A DNA stretch of 35,000 nt from Thraustochytrium sp. TN22 (lineage: Eukaryota; Sar; Bigyra; Thraustochytrida; Thraustochytriidae), in the NCBI GenBank assembly GCA_013306675.1, contig JABLUY010000243.1, positions 1 through 35,000 of the forward strand, in the 5' to 3' direction. A model generated the notes under the pieces. That model had not been told where the DNA came from. It saw nothing but the letters and a program-made list of their open reading frames with translations, and searched no databases. The stretch's first letter is position 1, and the number at the start of each line of letters is the position of its first letter. Made by a program: the position numbers and the translations under genes. Shown piece by piece: positions 17,851-26,309 of the stretch.

Positions 17851-17930
17851 CAAGCCAAGGCAAGCCAAGGCAAGCCAAGGCAAGCCAAGCAAGCCAGGGC
17901 AAGCCAGGGCAAGCCGAGGCAAGAGGCAAA
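17851..17930. repeat. CAAGCCAAGG decamer (double pentamer) array
   Basis: Three perfect CAAGCCAAGG units are followed by CAAGCCAAGC, CAAGCCAGGG and degenerate copies. The unit is a double pentamer related to the AAGGC array at 16629-16681. Confidence 0.8.
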
Positions 17931-18197
17931 GAGGCAAGCGCAGGCAGCGAGGGAGCACGTTCTCGAGAAGCGCGCGGGGCCTGCGGCGGAGTTGTGCTTG
18001 CATGGTTGCAGGCTCATCATCGATCGATTGCAGCTGGTTGATGTGAGAGAGGAGGGCGCCAGCCTTGACTGCGCGGACACTGGCGCAGCGCAGTGCCGAG
18101 ACTGCGCAGTGCAGTCGCCGGACAGGAGAGCGAGCGAGTCCGAGGCGGCACTCACTGTCAGCTGAAGAGCTCTCTCTCCGCGCGCACGGCGCGATTC

Positions 18198-18237
18198 AAG
18201 TCTCCCTCGCACGCCTCGCACGCCTCGCACGCCTCGC
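18198..18237. repeat. 9-bp tandem repeat (CTCGCACGC)n
   Basis: About four copies of CTCGCACGC. The location is non-coding, some 275 bases downstream of the FG-GAP protein stop on the opposite strand. Confidence 0.7.
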
Positions 18238-18511
18238 AGGGAGCGGCGCGCACACACTCCGTCGCGGCGGCGGCGCAGGGCGACCCGGCAAGGCAGCCTC
18301 CTCTGCACTGAGGTGAACCGCGGCGTTGCGAAGGGTTGCGCAACTTGCGCCGCAAGGAGGAAGGTACACTGCGACGCGCAGCAGGTACTTGCATCTCGAG
18401 GGAGATCTGATTGTCCGCGGTGAGCATGGGCACGCCGTACATCGCCGTCGGACTCTTCGTCGTCGTCGTCGTCAGTCGTGTCATGCGGAAGTTGTCGTTA
18501 TCGTCATTAAG

Positions 18512-21500
18512 TTAGATGTTGAGCAGGCTCAGGGAGCGGCTGGTGTCGATGGAGACGGCGAGCAGGTCGGAGCTTGACTTCTTCTTCTTCTTGGAGGACC
18601 TGGACCTGGTCAGACCAGAGGACGCATCCGCGGCGTCGGCCGGCTTGAACGGGGCGCGAGGCTCGCAAAAGCTGGGCAGGCGGTGCACGGGGGCCGCCGG
18701 CGTGCGCACGGACTGCGCGACGAGGAGCACGAGGACGAGCAGCTCGACGACGACGACGGTGCTGACGCAGACCACGACAAGCAGCTCGGAGCAGAGCTCG
18801 AGATCGTGCGCGAGCGCCGTGAAGCCGAGCAGGAGCAGCAGGCTCACAGAGACGCGTGCCATGTGGCGGTCAGAGGCGATCTCGTAGGGGTTGAGCCACT
18901 CGAGCGCGAGCGCGAAGAGCACGTTGGCCAGCATGAAGAAGACGAGGCCGCCCACGGCCGAGGTCTGTAGCACAAGCACCAGCGCGCTCGTGAGCACCAG
19001 GCGGCGCACCAGCTCGAAGGCCTCGAACCAGAAGCGCGACTCGCGGTACGGCATGGACAAGAAGAGCACGCCCTGGCCAAAGGCACGGCGGCGCCAGCCG
19101 TCAAAGGAGCCCACATACGCGTACGCCATGCGCGCGCACGCCAGGCAGAGCGCCACAACGCCCACGGGGTACAGGAGTACCATGAAGACCGCGTACACAC
19201 GCAGGTTGACGCTTTCGGCCGAAGCGTAGTCCACCGCGTAGTCGGCCCGCAGCGCGCGAAACGGCAGCACGTCCTCCGGGCCGTGCGACATCTCGTGGTA
19301 CACAAAGGTATCCGTGAGCAGGAGCGCTACGCCAGCGTACACAAAGAGCAGCACGTGCGCGCCAAGCCAGGCCGCAAAGGTGAGCGCGACCTGCAGGCTG
19401 GCCGGGCTCGCCTTCCGCAGCACAGCCAGACCGAGGACCGCCGCCATGGCGCCCAGGGCCAGCGCAGGAACCATGGTCGCCACCACGAGAGCCTCGGCGT
19501 GGCCCAGCACGCGGGCACAGCCCACGCGCAGCAGGCCTGTCAGGCGTACCAGGTCCGCGGCGAGCAGCGCGTGCATGACGGCGCCGCCTGGTAGCGCCCT
19601 TGACGGCACGCCAGGTGCGCGCTGCACGAAGATGGCCAGAACCTGCAAAAAGCCCATCACCAGCCGCAGCTTGACCCCGGCCTTGTTGCGCCACGACTGC
19701 TGCGGTGCGTGCAGCAGGTTGCTCATGGACGCCTTGCGCAAGCTCGTGGAGAAGGCCCGCGACCGAGACCGCGAGAGCCAGCCCAGCCGGCCCCGCCCGC
19801 TCGAGCCGGCACCGGCGCCGGCGCCGGCGCCAGCGCCCATCTCCGTCTCCTCCTCGGTGCTGCTCGTCGATGCCTTGCCCTCCTGCGGCCCGCTTTCGCA
19901 GTCGCCCCCCAAGGGGACCGGCGTCGACCCGCGCAGCTTGCGCAACGTGAGCAGGGCCGGCAGGAGCGCGAGCACGAGGACCACAGCGAGCGCCGTGCTC
20001 AGCAGGGCCGTGTCGCGGCGCGTCTCCGCCCTGGTGCAAGCTGTGCAGACGTCGTCGGAACCCTTGCGCGCGTAGCCCTCTTCGCACTCCACGCAGAGAG
20101 TGCCGGTGTGGTGCGGCGCGCAGTACTTGCCAAAAGAGCCTCCGACGCAGTCCGCCGCGTTCGTGCAGGCCAGCACCTGATCCGTGCGGTTCGAGATGCG
20201 CCAGTTCCCCGGCTGCAGGGGCACCGTTTCCAGCGTGAGCCCGCGCTCCGTGCAGATTACCTTGTCGTCCCCGCCCAGCGCGTCAACGCAGGCCTTCTGC
20301 TCGTCGCCGAGGCGCAGACTGCCGGCCGCCGCGCCGCAGGAATCCTCGGACAGCGCGCCGGGGCCGGCGGTCTCCGGCAGGCTCGCCGGGCAAGGGGTGC
20401 AGACGCCGCCGAACTTGTCGAAGAAGTGCTGCGGGCAGCCGCAGCGGCCGTCCACCTCGACGCGGCTACCCGGGCACGTGCACTCGTCGGCACGTCGTGC
20501 CCCGATCCTCGTCGTCAGCGCCCCGCGCGTCGCGCACGGCGTGCACGAGGTGCGCAAGCCAACCTTGGCGTTGAACGTGCCAAGCGGACACGCCTCGCAC
20601 CGCCCGACGCTCGGGTCCAGGTGCGTTCCAGCCGGACACTCGCACGTGAAGGCACCGCCATGCTTGCTCTCCACGCGAACGAAGCCCTCATCGCACACGC
20701 AGTCCTCCAGCTCCAGCGCGTCAGGGAAGGCGGCCCAACGCTGCGTGTGCGCGTATCGCGGGCACTGCTTGTCGCAAAGCACGCCGTATACGTCGCTCCG
20801 AGCGCAGCGCTCGCAAGCGTCGCCCGCGAAGGTCGCCTTGTCGTAGCACGCGCACTGGCCCAAGGCCGCGGCCTCCGCAGCGTCCGCCACGATCTCCGGA
20901 AGGCCGCTTTGGCTCAGGTCCAGGCACACACCGCGGTGCGAGCAGCTCGACCCGCACTCCTTGGCCGTGTTGCGCATGTGCAGCACGCGCAGGGAGGCCT
21001 CCGCGCTGCCGTGGTCTTCGCTGCTTTCGTCCGAGGTCAATTCGACCGCCGCCAGCGCGCTGGACTGGATCACCCCGTGCAGTGAGATCACCTCTAGATC
21101 GCCGTCGCCGTCCAGGTCAGCCAGCACCGTCTCCTCAAGCCAGACCGAGTACGCCGTGGCTCCGGCGTCCGCTGGCTCCTTGCGCAGGCGCTCCAGGTCG
21201 AAGCGCGGCTGGTCCACGACGTGGCGGAAGGACGGCGCGGCGGCATTCCCAGCCTCGTTACGGAAGAACTGCATCGTCGCGTTCGCCCAAACCGTCATGT
21301 CCAAGTCCCCGTCTCCGTCCCAATCCGAAAAGACCACCTCCGTGCAGGCCGTAAAGTCAACGCCGTATACGGGGTTCGCCTCGCCCGTCGGCGTCACGTA
21401 GCGCAGCGCCGCCACCTCGGCCAACAACAGAAAGTGGCCCTTGCCGCTGACCGGGTCCCACGCGACAATATGTGCCAGGGGCCCCGAGACGCCGTCCTCG

Positions 21501-23065
21501 TGCATGAAGCGCGCGTACTGCACGGTGGTTTGCTCTTGCAGCAAGACTACCGCCTCGATCTCGAAAGCTGGCGAGCGCTTCAGCGGCGCCGTGTTCTGCG
21601 CGACCAACATGGCCAGCGCGCCACCGGTCGTCTTCACGAGAATCGTAGCCTCAAGGACGCCGTCCGCGTCCAGATCCATGAGGGCCGGCGTCGAGACCAC
21701 CGCGGCCACGTCGCCCAGCTGCACGTCCTGCAGAGGGTTGGCGGCTTCACCCTCAACGGAGGACACCCAGTCTGCCTGAAGGATGCTGCCTTCGTTCATG
21801 AGGACCTCGAAGCCCAGCCGGTCGCTCTTGAGCGTCGCGATGACCAAGTCCAGGTCCGCGTCGCCATCGAGGTCCACCAGCGCCACCTGCGCCGCGACCG
21901 ACTCGCGCAGCTCGCCGGAGAGGGACAGCGAGGCACCCACACCGTGCGTGAAGCGGCCCTGCGGCACTGGCCGCTCGCTACGGAAATAGACGAACGAGGT
22001 CGGCTCCTTGGCCATGGCCACGACCGCAGCGCCCTCGCCGAGTACGTGCAGGTCGGCGATTGCCTCCTCGCGCGTCGCCAGGTAGCGGAAGGGGCCGTTC
22101 TCCGCCGCCACCGGGACGAATTTGGCGGCCTTGGCGGTCCCGATGTTGTGGAAGTACCGCAGGCCAGTGCCGGGCTGCAGCACGGCGGCGTCCACGACGC
22201 CATCAAAGTCCATGTCCGCGAGCTTGAGCTGTGCGTCGGATGCGAAGATGAGACCGTAGAACGGGTTGGCCGCGTCACTGACAATGGTGAAGCTGGTCTC
22301 GTCCAGCGCCGAGTGAAAGTCCTGGCGCCCAAAAGCCACAGTGCCGTCGCTGAGGGCCAAAAACACGTCCTGATCGCCGTCCGCATCCACGTCAGCGAAT
22401 GCCAGGCTGTTGACGTGCCGGGCATACCTCGGCAAGGGCGACGACGCATCGCCGCACACCTGCCATGCCAGCTCGGACAGCGCGCGAGAGAGGCCCCAGT
22501 TGAAGCGCAGCCCGCTCGAGCTGTCCGAGCTCGCGAAGACCTGCACAGTCGGCGAGTCCAAGTCCTCCACGCTGCTCAGGCTGGTCACGTGAACGATCAC
22601 GTCCAGCGTGCCGTCGCCGTTCAGGTCGGCCACGGATACGCGCAGGTTCGCGCTGTCCTTGTGCAAGCTCACGTGGCTCGGCACGCCTCCCTCCACCATG
22701 ATGCGGCGCTCGTCGCCCTTGACCATGCAAGGCATACCGCCGACGAGCGTGACGGCCTCGATGGCGCCGTCCGCGTCCATGTCGCCGAAGGCGATGGGTG
22801 CGCTCCGCTCCCTCAGCGGGTCCAGCTCGGCGTTCTCTACCAGCGCATACTGCTCTACAGCGTGCCTGCACACACCGTTGGGTCTGCCAGCCGTGTACCC
22901 TGGCGAGCACTGGCCGCAGGCGGAGCCCTTCCACACGCGGTTGAGGCGCTCGCAGTCCTCAATCCCACTCGCGCTCAGACGGTCAAGCCTCAGACCTGCG
23001 CTCGCTGCGAGCGCCGCCGCAGTCGCAACGAGCGCCAGCGTCAGCGAAGCGGTCGCCCTCGCCAT
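18512..23065 (-). CDS. Large FG-GAP / Cys-rich / polytopic membrane protein
   Basis: A 1517-residue single-exon protein. It starts with a signal peptide (MARATASLTLALVATAAAL). From about residue 90 to 655 there are at least eight FG-GAP-type calcium loops, e.g. DMDADGAIE, DVDADGDQD, DLDGDADLD, DWDGDGDLD and DLDGDGDLE. They suggest an integrin-alpha-like beta-propeller outside the cell. A Cys-rich stalk follows at about 695-1010, with EGF-like and TNFR/GCC2-GCC3-like modules (CPLGTFNAKVG, CPAGTHLDPSVG). One TM segment lies near 1020-1040, then a Ser/Gly-rich cytosolic loop. From about 1135 to 1455 come seven or more hydrophobic helices, with the segment MPYRESRFWFEAFELVRR between them. The cytosolic tail has SRSSKKKKKSSSD. 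The layout resembles large surface proteins annotated in stramenopiles with a TRP-like membrane part. A channel, receptor or adhesion role is inferred. The chosen Met places the signal peptide at the N-terminus. Confidence 0.85.
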   Translation of the reverse strand: MARATASLTLALVATAAALAASAGLRLDRLSASGIEDCERLNRVWKGSACGQCSPGYTAGRPNGVCRHAVEQYALVENAELDPLRERSAPIAFGDMDADGAIEAVTLVGGMPCMVKGDERRIMVEGGVPSHVSLHKDSANLRVSVADLNGDGTLDVIVHVTSLSSVEDLDSPTVQVFASSDSSSGLRFNWGLSRALSELAWQVCGDASSPLPRYARHVNSLAFADVDADGDQDVFLALSDGTVAFGRQDFHSALDETSFTIVSDAANPFYGLIFASDAQLKLADMDFDGVVDAAVLQPGTGLRYFHNIGTAKAAKFVPVAAENGPFRYLATREEAIADLHVLGEGAAVVAMAKEPTSFVYFRSERPVPQGRFTHGVGASLSLSGELRESVAAQVALVDLDGDADLDLVIATLKSDRLGFEVLMNEGSILQADWVSSVEGEAANPLQDVQLGDVAAVVSTPALMDLDADGVLEATILVKTTGGALAMLVAQNTAPLKRSPAFEIEAVVLLQEQTTVQYARFMHEDGVSGPLAHIVAWDPVSGKGHFLLLAEVAALRYVTPTGEANPVYGVDFTACTEVVFSDWDGDGDLDMTVWANATMQFFRNEAGNAAAPSFRHVVDQPRFDLERLRKEPADAGATAYSVWLEETVLADLDGDGDLEVISLHGVIQSSALAAVELTSDESSEDHGSAEASLRVLHMRNTAKECGSSCSHRGVCLDLSQSGLPEIVADAAEAAALGQCACYDKATFAGDACERCARSDVYGVLCDKQCPRYAHTQRWAAFPDALELEDCVCDEGFVRVESKHGGAFTCECPAGTHLDPSVGRCEACPLGTFNAKVGLRTSCTPCATRGALTTRIGARRADECTCPGSRVEVDGRCGCPQHFFDKFGGVCTPCPASLPETAGPGALSEDSCGAAAGSLRLGDEQKACVDALGGDDKVICTERGLTLETVPLQPGNWRISNRTDQVLACTNAADCVGGSFGKYCAPHHTGTLCVECEEGYARKGSDDVCTACTRAETRRDTALLSTALAVVLVLALLPALLTLRKLRGSTPVPLGGDCESGPQEGKASTSSTEEETEMGAGAGAGAGAGSSGRGRLGWLSRSRSRAFSTSLRKASMSNLLHAPQQSWRNKAGVKLRLVMGFLQVLAIFVQRAPGVPSRALPGGAVMHALLAADLVRLTGLLRVGCARVLGHAEALVVATMVPALALGAMAAVLGLAVLRKASPASLQVALTFAAWLGAHVLLFVYAGVALLLTDTFVYHEMSHGPEDVLPFRALRADYAVDYASAESVNLRVYAVFMVLLYPVGVVALCLACARMAYAYVGSFDGWRRRAFGQGVLFLSMPYRESRFWFEAFELVRRLVLTSALVLVLQTSAVGGLVFFMLANVLFALALEWLNPYEIASDRHMARVSVSLLLLLGFTALAHDLELCSELLVVVCVSTVVVVELLVLVLLVAQSVRTPAAPVHRLPSFCEPRAPFKPADAADASSGLTRSRSSKKKKKSSSDLLAVSIDTSRSLSLLNI

Positions 23066-23821
23066 GCTTGACACCCAATCGATCGATGTCGCGAAGTGAT
23101 TTTGGTCTCCTCTTGCCAGGGGGGCCGCGCTCCTCGTTGCCTTCCCGCCGCCTGCCGCCGTCCTGCCATGTCGATCAAACCCGGGAGACAGCGCGCGCCT
23201 TGAAGCAGCGTGTCCAGGGCCGCTCCATCGAGCATTCCTTCGTCCGGGACCACCGCGCGCTCGCGCGGGACTCGCGCGGGACTCGCCATTGACCGACGCC
23301 GCTCGCCCTGTAGGCCTGCGCTGTACCGCAGCAAGTCCCAGCGACCCGTTACGTGCCCCGGAGCGCGCCGTCGGCACCAGGGCGAACAGAGGCGGCGCCC
23401 GGCGCGGGGGCGGGCGCGGCATCTCGAGAGAGAGGCCGCCAAGTCCCGCTGGGACCTGGGGACATTTACTTGCGCCGCCTTGGGCCGCCGCCGGAGCGGC
23501 TGACTCACAGCACGAACTCGTTCGATGCAGGTGGCCGCAGCGCCGTGCAATGATGGCGCCCGTGCGTCATGGAGAACGCCCTGCCGACCGGTACGCGGCG
23601 ACAGTACGCGGTACGCGGCCGAGGTCGGTCAATGTTTGACGGCGTCCTCGATCATGTGAGATGGTGTTCTTGCAATGGGCGGTTCTGACTGTATTTTTAA
23701 AAAGCCGGCAAGGGCGGCCGCAGCAGCCAGGCCGTCAGTCAGCCAGGCAGGAGCGATTGAGAGAATCGGTGCATCACCAGCAGCGAATCATCAACAACAA
23801 GTCTGTTCATTTGCACGAGAT
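23066..23821. other. Intergenic spacer between two same-strand genes
   Basis: Contains the 5' flank of the FG-GAP protein gene and the 3' flank of the first sphingosine kinase gene. I see no gene, repeat array or RNA. The open frame continuing upstream of 23065 is Arg/Ala/Pro-rich and lacks a nearby Met. Confidence 0.6.
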
Positions 23822-25354
23822 CTACGATGGCAGCGTGAAGCCAAAGACGCGGAGCAAGCCAGGCAGGTTCTGCAGCTGCAGGGAGGTATACGGAATACGC
23901 TCACCATCCACGGCGAGAATGCCTGGGTGCTTGTCGCGCTGAGGGAAAAGCTCGAGGCGATAGGCGCGAGTGACCTCCATTTCGCAGGCCAAGTTCTCGT
24001 GGTGCGCGCCCTCGTCCAGGCCGAGCATGAAGCGCGTGAAGCGCAGGCGGCTCAAGCGCTTCGGGCCGTGGTCGCGCAGGAAGAGGAGCTGCAAGAAGCC
24101 GTCGCCATGGTGCGTGTCCTTGGCAACCTGCGTGTCGGAGCTGGGGTAGGGAATGTTGACGTTCCACATGAACCAAAAGTCATCCTCGACGGAGGTCCAC
24201 GTCTCGGGCGTGGGCTCGGAGAGCGGCGGCAAGAGGTCGAGGGTCGGGTGCGGCGCGCCGTCGCCGAGATCGGCGTGCGCGTCCCAGAAGGAGGCGCCGG
24301 CATTCGCCTTGGCGTCCGCGTGTGCGGCGGTGCGTGGCTTGGACGCGGCCACCGGCAAGTAGGTGAGGCGGCCGTGATACTTTCGCGGGAAGAGGGCGCG
24401 GCGGATAGATTCGAGCGTGAAGCGCAGCGGCCCGAGGCTGCGCATGTACTCGGACCCGATGTCAATGTCGGCCATCATGGCCCACTCGACGGAGAGGAAG
24501 GAGTAGATACGGCGCGGCGGCGCGGCGGTCTCCTGGCCCGCAGAAGCGTCACCGAGGTCGATGGCGGCGATGTCGATGGGTTCCGTGCTGCTTTTGGCGA
24601 TGAGAAAGGCCGACGAGAGTGGGCTGTGCTCGAGGCCAGCGACGTGCGAGAGCGACTTGGCCAGACCATTGCCGGAGCCTCCGGGAAGCACACCGACCGG
24701 AAGACTCCGCACGCAGATGGCCCAGTCGCTGCGCTGCATGAGTCCTTGCAGCACCTCGTACACAAGGCCGTCGCCGCTCACCACGACGATGCCCTTGTAG
24801 CGCTCGCTGAGCTCGGCGGTGTCGCGCACGACCTCGAAGGCATGATTCTGCCGCGACGTCATCACAACCTCGACACGATGGCCGCCGTCCTGCGCGATGA
24901 TCGTGGAACCCGTCTTTTCCCACACGGCGCGCGCCTTGCCGCTGCCCGCGAACGGGTTCACAAAGACCAGGAGCGGCAGCGCCTCCCGCGGCGTGGCGCG
25001 CCCGAGCGCGGCGAGCATCTCACTCCGCCAGGCATCCGCCTGCTCCGGTCCCTCTGCGGCCTCCAGAACCACCTCTTTGCGCAGGAGCCTGCCGTATCTC
25101 CCTCGCTTGCCGTGCTTGGCGCCGTACCCGACGAGCCTGAGCTTTTCGCCGTCCACGTGCGCTCCGACCAGGTCCCCCAGGTCCACGCCCTGGTCCGCCA
25201 GCAGGCTCTCCAGGTCACGCCCGGTCTTGGCGCAGCGCAGGGGCGGTAACGTCGGCGTCGGCCCTGCAGCCGCCGCCGCCGCCGCCGTCGCTGCCGCCGC
25301 CGCCTTTGGCTCGTCCTGCGTGGCGTCCGAGAGCATCGTGGGTGTTGCGGGCAT
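23822..25354 (-). CDS. SPHK: Sphingosine (long-chain base) kinase, copy A
   Basis: Lipid kinase of the DAGK_cat fold that phosphorylates sphingosine-type long-chain bases to the 1-phosphates. The 510-residue model contains the conserved blocks in order: LLVFVNPFAGSGKA, EVVMTSRQNHAFEVV, then GIVVVSGDGLVYEVLQGLM (nucleotide-binding, with catalytic Asp in SGDG). GVLPGGSGNGLAKS follows, then WAMMADIDIGSEYMRSLG-RFTLES with the substrate-binding Asp region, RKYHGRLTYLP, and the C-terminal LAVDGERIPYTSLQLQ. RQNHA and the SGDG-L-YEV form identify sphingosine kinase rather than diacylglycerol kinase. The start MPATPT is chosen because MLSDAT six residues on aligns with the start MLGDAE of copy B; the open frame reaches 25507. 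The N-terminus has a poly-Ala tract not found in copy B. No introns. Confidence 0.92.
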   Translation of the reverse strand: MPATPTMLSDATQDEPKAAAAATAAAAAAAGPTPTLPPLRCAKTGRDLESLLADQGVDLGDLVGAHVDGEKLRLVGYGAKHGKRGRYGRLLRKEVVLEAAEGPEQADAWRSEMLAALGRATPREALPLLVFVNPFAGSGKARAVWEKTGSTIIAQDGGHRVEVVMTSRQNHAFEVVRDTAELSERYKGIVVVSGDGLVYEVLQGLMQRSDWAICVRSLPVGVLPGGSGNGLAKSLSHVAGLEHSPLSSAFLIAKSSTEPIDIAAIDLGDASAGQETAAPPRRIYSFLSVEWAMMADIDIGSEYMRSLGPLRFTLESIRRALFPRKYHGRLTYLPVAASKPRTAAHADAKANAGASFWDAHADLGDGAPHPTLDLLPPLSEPTPETWTSVEDDFWFMWNVNIPYPSSDTQVAKDTHHGDGFLQLLFLRDHGPKRLSRLRFTRFMLGLDEGAHHENLACEMEVTRAYRLELFPQRDKHPGILAVDGERIPYTSLQLQNLPGLLRVFGFTLPS

Positions 25355-25804
25355 GGCTGGGCTCGCGCTTCCAACCGGGACTTCGCACAACGGGTACCCC
25401 GGCCGCCACGTCTGTGGCGCGGTTGCCGACGGCCGCCGGAGCCGGGCTGCGTGCGTGGCCGCCGCTTGCTGCGCGAGCAAGGCAAGGCCCTCTGCCCTCT
25501 GCGCCACCGCTCGGCTGCGCCGCGCGCTTCGCTCTCTGCACGCGCTGCTAGCTGGCTCAACACGTACCTACTCAGCCTCTGCCTACCACGCAAGATTACG
25601 TCCCACATGGCCCGCGCTTGCTCCCTGGAGGGCAACGTGAAGGTCAAAGCACTGCAAGTGTGCACCGGCGCAAGTTCAACTTAGGACTGCACGACTTTGA
25701 GCTTTTCCAGCAATGCGCAGCCCGTCACGCGGCTTGCAGCTCCACGGCACGGCAGAGGTCTTGCGTGTGCCCTTGTGCACTTGCGAATCGATCTCCGATG
25801 TTGC

Positions 25805-25821
25805 CCTGGTACCGTACCAGG
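25805..25821. repeat. Hyphenated palindrome CCTGGTAC-C-GTACCAGG
   Basis: Perfect 8-bp inverted repeat around one base. It shares a GGTAC/GTACC core with the palindrome at 13285-13301. Confidence 0.6.
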
Positions 25822-26166
25822 CCTACATCCAAAGCCTGAGCAGATCTGTTCAGGACGTGGTTGTCTGCTATTTATGCTGGGTAGCCGTGCGCCCACTTCA
25901 AGCTATTTGGAAACGGGGCTCCCTCAGCAGAGTCGAAACGAAACCCAATTCTTGTTGTGACCATCGTATCAGCCATGAAAGGGACTCCCGGCGCCCTTAG
26001 CTTCTACCAAGGAGCGACTGGCTCGGGTAAGCGCTTTGAAGACCCCAACCTCGGACGCATCCAACTCCGCTCGGTGCCGTTTGGGCTCCATTGTGAGCGG
26101 CGTAGGCAATCACTTGTCATTGACTTCGTCGTTGTCGGAGCCCCAACGCCGCATAAAGTTGCCATC

Positions 26167-26240
26167 GCTTCGTGAGAGGCGAAGCCAGTCTTGTATGCAC
26201 ATGGCTTCGTGAGAGACGAGGCCAGTCTTGTATGCAATCA
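26167..26240. repeat. Two tandem copies of a 37-bp unit
   Basis: GCTTCGTGAGAG followed by GCCAGTCTTGTATGCA occurs at 26167 and again at 26204, with a few differences between the copies. It lies about 70 bases downstream of the copy B stop codon, outside the coding sequence. Confidence 0.75.
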
Positions 26241-26309
26241 TGGAACGTCCATGTTGTGGTCGAACGGCATCATCAACAAACAAAAAACATTCTCAGGCGT
26301 TTATCGTGA

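Larger units (their letters stand above)
17112..18511. other. Repeat-rich intergenic spacer
   Basis: No convincing gene. In order, it holds the 5' flank of the small acidic gene; a GCCGA/GCCGC pentamer array (17358-17417); a 13-bp GC tandem array (17650-17710); a TGTGC array (17751-17769); an AAGCC/AAGGC array (17851-17930); a 9-bp array (about 18198-18237); and the 3' flank of the FG-GAP protein gene. Open frames across it are Ala/Arg-rich or Gln/Lys-rich repeat translations. Confidence 0.65.
25355..26309. other. Spacer between the sphingosine kinase copies; less GC-rich
   Basis: Holds the 5' flank of copy A and the 3' flank of copy B. From about 25690 to 26309 the base composition is visibly less GC-rich than the rest of the window. 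This part carries a palindrome (25805-25821) and a 37-bp direct repeat (26167-26240). No recognisable gene or transposase. The short open frame at 25957-26175 has no known similarity. Confidence 0.55.

Noticed and set aside
16629-17930. CRISPR-like array, from regular AAGGC/AAGCC repeats
   Set aside because: There are no spacers; the units are directly adjacent five-base microsatellites in a eukaryotic genome.
25957-26175. 72-residue plus-strand frame between the kinase copies
   Set aside because: No similarity recognised and no neighbouring exon; an open frame of this length is expected by chance.
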